This document shows, one piece after another, positions 1 to 8,600 of a DNA stretch of 30,045 bases. Both the position numbers and the translations under genes were made by a program. Position 1 is the first letter of the stretch, and the number at the start of each line of letters is the position of its first letter. The notes under the pieces were generated by a model that saw only the letters and a program-made list of their open reading frames with translations, was not told the DNA's origin and did not search any database. This DNA is from Pelagophyceae sp. CCMP2097 (Eukaryota; Sar; Pelagophyceae), in contig MU657713.1 of NCBI GenBank assembly GCA_026770575.1, positions 2,158 to 32,202 on the forward strand. Direction: 5' to 3'.

Positions 1-369
1 ATCGAGCAGGCGTTCGGCATCTACGTCCGGCGCTGGGGGGTCCTCCATCGGCAACTGACCTGCAACCTGGACCGTGCGTCGCTGGTCGTGCAGGTGACGA
101 TGAAGCTCCACAGCATCTGCATCGACGACAAGGTGCCAGCCGAGGCCTTCTGCGAGGGCACCACGGGCTACCGCGACGCCGACGCGGACCGTGCCGGCTT
201 CTCCCTGCCCTACGACCAAGGCGACTGTGCGACCGAGGCCCGCCGCAGCGGCCGCCGCGATACCGAACAGTCTGGACTGCGACTCGATCTCACCAACCGA
301 CTCGAGGAGAATCAATGCCGACGGACAACCCAGCCGCTGCGCGGCGGATTCCGGCCGTACTACGCATAA
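1..369 (+). pseudogene. Harbinger/PIF-type DDE transposase, C-terminal fragment
   Basis: The frame is open from the first base of the window and ends with a TAA at 367-369, so only the last ~122 residues are visible and the 5' part lies outside. The opening residues IEQAFGIYVRRWGVLHRQL resemble the C-terminal end of the DDE_Tnp_4 (PIF/Harbinger) fold, where the last catalytic acidic residue sits in an (E)xxFG...RW.IL context, followed by the usual helix with a cysteine (residues ~30-40, VTMKLHSIC). The rest is low-complexity, Arg-rich and unlike a conserved domain. It abuts hAT-type repeats at 390. Whether the upstream part is intact cannot be judged; I call it a fragment because it lies in a block of broken transposons. 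The family call rests on one motif. Confidence 0.6.
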
Positions 370-404
370 CTTTTAGAGCCTTGTTCCCGCCCAGGGCAGC
401 AAAA

Positions 405-580
405 GGGTCCGGGTCTGACCCGAGACCCGCGATAATCCGGGGTAGGGTCCGGGTCTCGGGTCCGCCCATCCGGGGTGGGTCCGGGTCCGGGTCCGGGTCG
501 ACCCAGATGTGGGTCCGGGTCCGGGTCCTGATAAATCGAGGTCGGGTCCGGGTCCGGGTCTCAGGTCCGGGTCTTTGCGG
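405..580. repeat. GGGTCC-rich subterminal repeat array, left
   Basis: Irregular tandem copies of GGGTCCGG, GGGTCTC and GGGTCC, with a few inverted units (gacccgagaccc). They lie just inside the left inverted repeat of the hAT-like element. Subterminal hexamer arrays in hAT elements are known transposase binding regions in other families; that role here is inferred. Confidence 0.7.
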
Positions 581-615
581 GCGGGTGAACACGGCGCTCG
601 TGTTCCAACTGGAAG

Positions 616-1598
616 GTGGTACACGTCCTCGCATCGGACGACTGGAAGGCGGCGAAGTCGTTTGTCTCCTTCCTTGCGGCGCCGCGCGAGTTTGACAAGC
701 TCGTGCAGTACTCCAAGGCGGAGACGACTGACCGCGCGCACGCGCTCGTCCGCGCCTGCATCACGGTCAACACGTCCCCGTTTGTTTCCATCGCCGTGTG
801 GGAGCGCGACGTCGCCGGCGCGCTGAAGCTCGTCACGAAAAGAGGTCGCGGCGTCGGAGCTCCACCCCGCCGCCGCCGCTGGCCGCGCGACCCTCGTCAA
901 GGAGTTAAAGTCGCGCTTCTTCGCGCTGGACGCAATCGTCGACCGCGACCTCGTCGCGATGATGCTGAACCCGCTGATCAACGTCGAGGTCGTCACTGGC
1001 TCCAAAAGCGTCGCCGAGAAAGCGCGGCGCCTGTACGAGGCGCACTTCGAGGAGGCGCTGGCGTTTATCGGCGCGGTCGATGCAGTCGCAAGAGCGCAGC
1101 GCGAAGCGGAGCAAAGTTTCGGGCGGCCTCCTCGGAATGGCGATGGCCGGTGGCTGCGACGACAACGACGACGTGGCGGCCGGCGGCGAGGACGGCACGC
1201 CGCGCGCGACCGAGATGACGGCGCTCGACGCGCTGCGGCTGCAGGCAGGCCACCCCGAGATTCAGGCGGCCATCATCGACGGCGCGTTCTCGCCGCTCCT
1301 CTTCTACTCGCAGCAGCGCCACAAGCTCCGGGCCCACAAGACCATGGCGCAGCGCATCTACGCCGACCAGGCAACGGAGGCCGTGTCGGAGAGCTCCTTC
1401 TCGACCGCAGGGATGTATGCCTCGTCACTCCGACATTGCCTTGGCGCCAAAGTCGCCTCGACGATGGTCAAGTGCAACAAGAACCACGACTGGCTCTTCG
1501 ACAAGATCAAGGACAAGATCAAGGGCCACTACTTCCGCAAATTCCGCAATACCGCCGGCGCCTTTGACGAAGCCAATCCCGACTTCGAAGACGAGTAA
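616..1598 (+). pseudogene. hAT transposase remnant with C-terminal dimerisation domain, two frameshifts
   Basis: Three consecutive frames form one protein. 616-~840 (DDWKAAKSFVSFL..., with LVQYSKAETT) and ~843-1078 (LVKELKSRFFALDAIVDRDL...) match the middle of hAT transposases. 1080-1598 (FSPLLFYSQQRHKLRAH..., ESSFSTAGMYAS) matches the C-terminal dimerisation domain, where the usual motif is a Ser-Glu-x-x-Phe-Ser followed by G and R-x-x-L. Frame changes near 841 and 1079 have no plausible splice sites, so I read them as indels in a dead copy. The N-terminal zinc finger and the first catalytic residues are missing. The stop is TAA at 1596-1598. It lies within the inverted repeats at 390-1809. 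Confidence 0.65.
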
Positions 1599-1643
1599 AA
1601 ACTCAATAAGAAGGATTTAATTGGGACTTTAATTTAGCGACAC

Positions 1644-1795
1644 GGGTCCGGGTTCGGGTCTCGGGTCGGGCCTTTTTGCCTCGGGTTAGGGTCCGGGTCT
1701 TTGCGGGTCCGGGTCTCGGGTCCGGCCTCGCCCACGGCGGGTCCGGGTCCGGGTCTGGGCCGACTCGAAGACCCGGACCCGGACCCGCGGACCCT
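1644..1795. repeat. GGGTCC-rich subterminal repeat array, right
   Basis: Second array of GGGTCCGG/GGGTCTC units, turning into the complementary GGACCC orientation at about 1769-1795 just before the right inverted repeat. It mirrors the array at 405-580, and together they frame the hAT remnant. Confidence 0.7.
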
Positions 1796-1920
1796 TTTGC
1801 TGCCCTGGGACTCAAAGTCGTGGACACTGGGGAGGAATTCGAGCAAAACCGTGGCCCTGTGAAGAACTTTGCGGCCTACAAAGAAGCCACAGCGAAGCAG
1901 CTGGCTTTCGCGGTGCTGCG

Positions 1921-2859
1921 GTGGAAGATTTGGAAGAAGGGCCTCGCGTTGACCTCCAGGAATCTTTTTGTGTCGTTCACCCAACTCCCGACTCCGAGGA
2001 CGACGCGTATGCCGAGCTCCTCGCTGGCACTTCGCTCCCCGACGTCAAGGTCCTCCTCTCCATCTTCCTCATCCTCTGCATGTCGTCGGTGCCGTGCGAG
2101 ACGGGCTTTTCGGTGATGGCCATGGTCAAGACGAAGCTGCGCAACTGCCTAGACACGTCAACCGTCGACGCGCTCATGATGATCGCGTTGAACGGCCCGG
2201 CGTTGACGGACGTGGAGGGATGTGGGAGGATCCTCCAGGCGGTTAAGGCGCACTGGAAGACGACGGCCAAGCGCTGTCCGAAGCGGTCCAACCTTGGCAA
2301 AGCCGGCCGCAAGAAAAAGGCGAAGGCGATTGGATTATCCGACCTTCTTTTGGCCAAGGCGCGCGACGCTCGGGAGCGCGCCGGCGACGGACTGCCGTTG
2401 TGCGACGAGGACGACGAGCCCGTCGACTCCGGGGCGGAGTCGGACTTTCTTGAGGAAAACGAAGACCTGACGGCGCAACTGCAGGCGGCGGTCGGCCCGT
2501 TCAGCGTCCCCGACGGCTTTCAGATCCCCCCGACGCCGCCGTGGGCGTCGCAGGCGGCGTGGGCGTCGCAGTGCAGCAAGAAGTTCTGGGTCGGCAAGCG
2601 CCTCGCGCACATCGCCGCGGACGGCTGGCACGTCTCGTCGTTCAAAAAGAAATACGTCGGGCGCGGCGCGACGCGCGAGGAGGGCTGGCTGTTCTACTGC
2701 AAGGACACGCGGGTCGACTGCTGGTACAGCCTGCTCACAGAGGATTACGGCATGACGCGGGCGTGGGTCATCATTGAAAAATCGAGCGGCGGCGACGAGG
2801 AAGAGTCGTACGCGCGACAGTACACGCGCCCCGCGGGCACGTCTCGCCGGTCTGCTTGA
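1921..2859 (+). CDS. hAT-derived protein, C-terminal part with dimerisation domain and unknown extension
   Basis: This is an open frame of ~312 residues with no ATG at its start, so it is a 3' exon or a truncated gene. Residues ~38-95 (LPDVKVLLSIFLILCMSSVP, then CETGFSVMAMVKTKLRN) match the hAT C-terminal dimerisation domain of the kind seen in domesticated hAT proteins: hydrophobic helix, C/S-E-x-G-F-S, K-T-x-x-R-N. A basic stretch (SNLGKAGRKKKAKAI) could be a nuclear localisation signal. An acidic segment follows, then ~90 residues with aromatic and charged residues (KKFWVGKRLAHIAADGW and on) that I do not recognise. The frame just upstream (1829-1920) is protein-like in a different register, suggesting a frameshift or a missed splice. 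It may be a transposon remnant or a co-opted gene; neither is proven. The stop is TGA at 2857-2859. Confidence 0.55.
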   Translation: MEDLEEGPRVDLQESFCVVHPTPDSEDDAYAELLAGTSLPDVKVLLSIFLILCMSSVPCETGFSVMAMVKTKLRNCLDTSTVDALMMIALNGPALTDVEGCGRILQAVKAHWKTTAKRCPKRSNLGKAGRKKKAKAIGLSDLLLAKARDARERAGDGLPLCDEDDEPVDSGAESDFLEENEDLTAQLQAAVGPFSVPDGFQIPPTPPWASQAAWASQCSKKFWVGKRLAHIAADGWHVSSFKKKYVGRGATREEGWLFYCKDTRVDCWYSLLTEDYGMTRAWVIIEKSSGGDEEESYARQYTRPAGTSRRSA

Positions 2860-4426
2860 GCGTCGAGCCCAGGGCCATGCTTCGACTCGGCGCACGGCAG
2901 TGGCTCAAGCACGTGAGTTATTCTGGGTCCTTGTTACACGGCGGAATCGCCAGCCCAAAGCCTATGAATCGCAACCTCGGACGCTCCCAGTCGCTGGACT
3001 CGTACCCAATACCACCCATAGGCCGCTGCGCGTTGGTAGTCCGCCGCGGACGGAGCAGGCCGGCGCGGGCGGCGATGCTTTGGAAAGGTTTCCAGTTCTT
3101 TTCTTAAGGTTCCTCTTCTCCATGCTTGCCTCGGACGACGTGTGGCAGCGACGACTCTGAGCCCGGGCCGACGCAGAGCCTGGGCCGACGCAGACGTGGG
3201 GCGCATCGATCCTAGGCTGAAGAGAGTTGTACGGGGACGTTCGACGGACCTTCCTGAAAGTTGGACATTGCCTTTGTCTCCGGGGCGGAGGCGAGCGAGA
3301 GTCGCAACGGCCATGTGTGTTGCTCGGGGCGCGCTCGGCGGCTGTCGATGCAAGCTTCAAGCTGGGGGTCAGTGCAAAGGTGTGTCTCCACTCGCTTTGG
3401 GCAGTGTGTTGAATGTCCATCCCAACTTCCCAAGGGGGCTTCTTGGATCGAACAAAGTACACACCTCTGGAAGCGCTATCGCGGAAATCGCCTACCGCGC
3501 CAACTAAGAAACTTGTTCAGGGGCGACTTTGCACGCGGCATCGCGGGGCGAAAACAGGCCCGCAATTGCTTGGTTGAGCGAATTCCAACTGGTAACAAAA
3601 AAGTTTAAAAAAGGTTTAATTTAAATCCGAATCCTCCCAAAAGGATCGAAAAAACATGACGTGAGGCGAATAAAATAAGTCCTTGGCGATAGGCGAGAGC
3701 CAACACAAAGAAGCCGAAAGGGCAGATTTTGAAGCGCCTCCGTTACCACGCCTTGAAAGGCGGGGGAGCTTGTTCCCGCCTTGCGCGTCGGTAGCCGAAA
3801 TTGCCCCCGCACCAGCGTCCTTGTCGCTCTGTTTGATTTTGGCTTCCAGGGGTTTCAAAGTACGGTAATAACGATTAGTTTATATACTTAAGGGTTAATG
3901 TTGTCACAAACCAACATATCGTCTTTATCGAGAGAGACGACAAACAACAACCGACACTACGCACATGAAGTTAGCCTCAGGTATGGGTTTCAATTCTAGA
4001 TTTTGCTATTTTTTTGCCCCCCGAACCCTCGATTTTCCAGACCCCTTCAAATACGTTTTTGTCCCGCGAAGTTGCAAGCCCGCAACGGCGACACGATGGC
4101 GCCGTCGAGGATCAATAGTAATATATTATTTTATTGGGGGTACCCTAAACCGCCTTAGATTTCGGCACTGCAAACCCCGCGCGCGCCTTGAAGTGAGCCT
4201 CGTTTCGGCGACTCTTCGATAAGCCTTAAGAAAAAAGTTAATTGATCTCCGGTGATAATTGAATTCGACAGTAGCCAGTAAATAGAAACAGTGTCGGTTC
4301 CGACGAGAAGTGCCGCACGTGCGGACACTAAGCGCTTTTTTAGAAACGGACACTAGGAATTCCTAGCCGCTAACAGTTGCGTTCACAACCGAAGGGCGCG
4401 CAGCGCAGTGCAAGCGTAGCGTAGCA
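2860..4426. other. Intergenic, no supported gene
   Basis: No frame here has a recognisable domain, and the longest open frames overlap each other on both strands as expected from base composition. A 17-bp unit with GGGCCGACGCAG-type core occurs twice in tandem near 3160-3195. From about 3590 to 4380 the sequence becomes much richer in A+T (runs such as ttaaaaaaggtttaattt) than the coding regions. Confidence 0.5.
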
Positions 4427-4457
4427 ACCGAAGTCTGGGTTGCCGCGTAGCGCCCAA

Positions 4458-4502
4458 CGTAGGGCCCTACGACCCTACGTAGGGTAGGCTGGACCCTACG
4501 TA
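4458..4502. repeat. Palindromic CCCTACGTAGGG direct repeat, copy 1 of MITE
   Basis: It begins with gtagggccctacgaccctac and runs on through gtagggtaggctggaccctac. The same ~41 bases recur at about 4758-4805. The self-complementary CCCTACGTAGGG would allow hairpins or act as a symmetrical protein site. Confidence 0.75.
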
Positions 4503-4757
4503 CCCTGCGTAGGGTCGTAGGGCTCCCATACGGAGGGCTTTGTGAGATTTTGGCGACAGCAAGGGCTCGGCGGGCCATCCGACGACGACGAAGACGACAA
4601 GCCGCCGAGCCCGAGGCCGTCGACGCCGAGCCGCCCGGACGACGCCTAAGTGGTGCTAACAAGGACTCCGACGTGGACCCTGGCTCAAGATTGGGCGACC
4701 CGCGGGCGGCGACGCGCGCCGACTGGAACCCCGTCGTCTCACGGTACCCTACGTGGG

Positions 4758-4805
4758 ACCCTACGTAGGGCCCTACGACCCTACGTAGGGTAGGCTGGAC
4801 CCTAC
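4758..4805. repeat. Palindromic CCCTACGTAGGG direct repeat, copy 2 of MITE
   Basis: Same unit and orientation as at 4458-4502. Additional CCTACG(T/A) units flank it on both sides, up to the right inverted repeat at 4817. Confidence 0.75.
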
Positions 4806-4840
4806 GACCCTAAACCCTACGCGGCAACCCAGACCGAAGT

Positions 4841-5640
4841 GTGGTGATCGCCGCCTATCTCCCGCAGTTCCGACGCGACGGGGAGTAGTCCCGGGCAGGG
4901 TGCCGGGACGGCCTCGGACAGCCGACCCCTTAAAGGGCGGGCCGTTGGCAAGGCCAGGTCCGTCCGTGTGATACCCATCGCGAGGGTGCGTGTGGGTCCC
5001 TTGTTTCGCCAAGGTCCCGTCGCCCCCGATAGACTTGGGAAAAACCGTTAAGGGGACAGCGCCTGGGCCCTAGCGAGGGCCTAGTCGCGGTCAGTACGGC
5101 GTTGGCAATTGTAATAGATTTCCGGGGTCGGAGAGTACGGAGATGAGACTAGTCGCGACGTCGAGGTCTCCCCGGAACGCGAGGGGGGCGGAGTGGGGAT
5201 AGTGAAGCAAAACGATGCGGAGGGAAGCTGAGAGAGGCTGAGAGAGCACGCGACGAGGTCCAACGCGCGTGAAAGTCCCGAGTACCCTCGCTTGGAGCGT
5301 CAAACTGAGCGTCAAACTGAGCGTTGAACCCGAGGTTTTACAACTCTGCCTCCCCTCGTCACTCTGTCCGCCGCGTCGCTTGCTTCAGGTGCCTCCTGGG
5401 TGGGACGCCCTCAGTCGCGCCTAGAGCCGTCGCAAAAATATGAACCGAGAGCTTTTTAAAGTTTGAATTTTTATCTTCTTCGATTGTAATTTTCGAAAAA
5501 TTAAGAGTAATATATAATTACAGCTTTTATGCAATTGGATCATTTCGTACTTGATACTCTAATAATGACGTCTTCAATCTGAGGAATCTCTGACGTTCTT
5601 GATATCTTTGTGGGATGATCTTGGCCGCTCCGGGACCACG
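4841..5640. other. Upstream region of the surface-protein gene
   Basis: No coding frame is supported. The last 200 bases (about 5440-5590) are distinctly AT-rich (gtaatatataattac-like stretches). This is the likely promoter and 5' leader of the gene starting at 5641, inferred from position and composition only. A short direct repeat gcgtcaaactga occurs twice at about 5297-5322. Confidence 0.4.
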
Positions 5641-8600
5641 ATGCTCATGCGCTGTCTGTGGTTCGTCTGCGCGGCGCTGCTGCGGCTGTCCTCCGCGACG
5701 CACGAATGCCCAGACGGCAAGTACATCTCGAAAGGGAACAGGGACGTCACCTGCGAATGGTGCACCGAGGGGCGCGCCCAGAGTCGCGAATTCGACGGCG
5801 ACTCGCCGCGCGACGAGTGCGACGCGTGCCCCGGCGGCAAGTACGGCCCGTACGGGACCGGACCGTCCGGGGACCGGAGACTTTGCTATACGTGCGGCGC
5901 GGGCACTTATACGACCGGCCTCGCGTACGGGTTTTGCCCGCAATGCGCCGCAGGCAAGTACTCGGGACGCGGCGCGTCGTCGTGCATCAACTGCGCCGCG
6001 GGCAAGTACTCGCAGAGCGGCAAGAGCGAATGCGCGACCTGCGCGGCGGGCACGTACTCGAGCGGCAGCCAGGCGTGCGCGTCCTGCGCCGCGGGCAAGT
6101 TCGCGCCAGCCGCCGGCACGCGCGAGTGCGCGCTCTGCGCGGCGGGCACGTACTCGGGCGGTGGCGCGACGTCGTGCACGTCCTGCGCCGTGGGCAAGTT
6201 CGCGCAGAGCGCCGGCACGGCCGAGTGCGCGGTCTGCGCGGCGGGCACGTTCTCGGGCGGCGGCGCGACGTCGTGCACGTCCTGCGCCGCGGGCAAGTAC
6301 TCGCAGAGCGCCGGGACGGAGGAGTGCGCGGTCTGCGAGGCGGGCACGTACTCGGATGGCGGCGCGACGGCGTGCACGTCCTGTGCCGCGGGCACATTCG
6401 CGGAGAGCGCCGGCACGGGCGAGTGCGCGCCCTGCGCGGCGGGCACGTACTCGGACGGCGACGCGACGGCGTGCATCCTCTGCCCGGCGGCCACGTTTAG
6501 CACCGGCGGCGCCGCGTCGTGCACGTCGTGCGGCGACGACGCCGACAGCCGCTGGAGCGCTTTTGTCACGGGCACGGTGTCCCGCGTGGAATGCCGCTGC
6601 GAACCCGCCTTTACCGGCGAATTCTGCAAGCTCGACGGCTGCTCCGAGATCCTCGGCGGCGCCAGCCTCGGCGGCCTGTGAGCGCCCTTTGCATCGCCCC
6701 CTTTGGGGCGCGCGGGAGCCTTTGCACGCCACGACGCACCGACGCGGGCACCTTCTAGGCTCCTCGAAGCGGCGTGGCCCGAGAGTACTCGGGACATGGG
6801 AAACGCGGAGACGACGTGGAACTCGATCTTCCGGTCCGCGGACACGAACGGTGCGTCCGGCAGCGTGCTAGGAGACTCTGGCCGCCAGAAGAAGCCACTG
6901 TAATAGCGACGCGCCATTATTAGGCGACAACTACCTGACCAAGACCGAGGCTTTGGCAGCTATTGCGACGATGCACATGGCGGTGCCAGCTGCCGACCTG
7001 CCCGTCTGGTCTCGGCAGCGGGCCGGGTCGTTTGAGTTTGAAGTCTTTTTGGACGGCGCGGTGACCATTACTGACATGGTCTCGCAGCTCCGAAGGCTCC
7101 GGAAGACGGCGGACCTGCACCAGCACGGCGGCGGCGGCCGCGCGGGCCTCGTCGCCGTCGAGGCGACGTGCGTTTGAACCCCGATACAGCGCCCCGTACG
7201 ACGCCCTACGCCCTAGGTACCCCGCGGCGGACTGGGATGAGAACAAGTGCACGGTGAACAAGGACTCTGGCGTCAACTTCGCCTGGTCCGTCAACACGAC
7301 GGAGAAGACGCTCTACCGCCAGTGCTCCTACCGCAACGGCGTGCTCCACGCGGCGTTCGTCAACCAGATCGCGTCGGCGTCGGCGTCCATCTGCCAATCC
7401 GACGGCAAACAGACGACGACGTGCGAGATCCGCGACGAGGACGGCATCGGCGACACCGACGACCGCAAAAGACTCTACTGCCTCGAGGCCCTCTTCTGCC
7501 CTTTGGGCGTGCCGTGCGACACGGCGCACGTCGACGAGACGCTCATGGAGACGCGGTGCTCGACGGGCCTCGTCTACGACGGGGCGCCGGCGGACGTCGT
7601 CCCCGCCCTAGTCTCGTCAATAGGCGTGCGGTTCTCGTGGTTGGACACGTCTCAAACTGAGGAAGGTTTCCGAATCTTCCGGTCGCCCGTCGATGCCCCG
7701 ACGAAGACGACTCTCATCGCGGACATCCCGATCAAGTCGGACCGGTGCGGCCAGCCCTTTTCGCCGATCTCTTATTACGACCGAGACGTCGGAGACTCGC
7801 CGGGGACTTACGTCTCATACACCGTGAGCACGATTGACGCCGACGGCAAGCCGGAATTCTCGAGCACGACGCGGTTCACGTCGCCCTGGGTCGCGGCCAT
7901 GTCCACGGCCGTAGTCACGCGGTCTGGCGCGCCCGTGCAGGACGCTTTGGTGACCGTCTACCACCTCGACGACGACGGCTCCATCGATTTCAAGTACGCC
8001 CCTCTGCGCGCCGGCCTCACCGACATCTTCGGCGACTTTGTCGCCGACCTCCGCGTCACCGACCGAAGCTGGACCGCCGTGCGTGCGCCGAGCCTCTTTT
8101 GAAAAGTCCATCCCGAAAAACGAGTAGGATACCCAACACTTTTTGGTCAACGTCTCCAAGACCACCGTCCTGCAGAGCGGCGCGGTGATGGAGCACGACT
8201 TTGCGCCAAAGGCCGAGGTCGTGACGCTGGCGCATTTCCGGAGCGCGGCCATTGAGTTTGTGGACGAGTCAGCCATTGCTGTCGCCGGCGTCGTCCGATA
8301 CGACTTTGCCGCCGACGACTTCGACGGCCCGTGCCTCTACGCCGATGCGAAGTTTCAGTGCTACTGCCCCGTGCGCGACACGGTCGTCGTCGTGGACCGC
8401 GGTGGCGGCGAAGTGGAAAACTACCCCGTGGACGACGAGGGCCGTTTCGCCTTTGCCGTGAGCTTCAACGAGCGGGTCGGCGTCAGCCTGGCCGCGTTCA
8501 ACCCGTCGGGGAGCGGGCGAAACCACGCCTTTAAGATGAATACGGACAATGGCGCCGACGTGGCATACGACGGCGCCCTGTCGCCGAGCGTGACGTTCCT

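Larger units (their letters stand above)
390..1809. mobile_element. hAT-like element bounded by 21-bp perfect inverted repeats
   Basis: The sequence CAGGGCAGCAAAAGGGTCC at 392-410 recurs as its exact reverse complement at 1789-1807. The match extends two more bases outward on each side (390-391 and 1808-1809). Ends of the form CAGGG are typical of hAT transposons, and a hAT transposase remnant lies between them (616-1598). Inside each end is a dense array of GGGTCC/GGGTCCGG hexamers (about 405-580 and 1644-1795). hAT insertion normally leaves an 8-bp target duplication, but the flanks next to CAGGG (ttcccgcc left, ggactcaa right) do not match. The two ends may therefore come from different insertions, or the flanks have been rearranged. 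Confidence 0.6.
4427..4840. mobile_element. MITE (nonautonomous hAT-like) with intact 8-bp target site duplication
   Basis: The left end CTGGGTTGCCGCGTAG (4435-4450) is exactly inverted at 4817-4832. The element, 398 bp long, is flanked on both sides by ACCGAAGT (4427-4434 and 4833-4840), a perfect 8-bp direct repeat as expected of a hAT superfamily insertion. Inside, a ~41-bp unit containing the palindrome CCCTACGTAGGG is present near both ends (about 4458-4502 and 4758-4805) in the same orientation. The core (4503-4757) has no transposase. It looks like a recent insertion because repeats and duplication are undamaged. Confidence 0.85.

Noticed and set aside
405..580. GGGTCC array considered as telomere-like or minisatellite DNA
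   Set aside because: The units are irregular, occur at both ends of a hAT remnant and merge into its inverted repeats, so subterminal transposon repeats explain them better.
4440..4820. Repeated CCTACGTAGGG blocks considered as a CRISPR-like or origin iteron array
   Set aside because: Spacing is irregular, the genome is eukaryotic, and the blocks lie inside a MITE with target duplication.
5527..6732. Minus-strand open frame of 401 residues opposite the Cys-rich repeats
   Set aside because: It is an Arg/Ala-rich shadow produced by GC-rich repeats; the plus strand has a signal peptide and a regular cysteine pattern.
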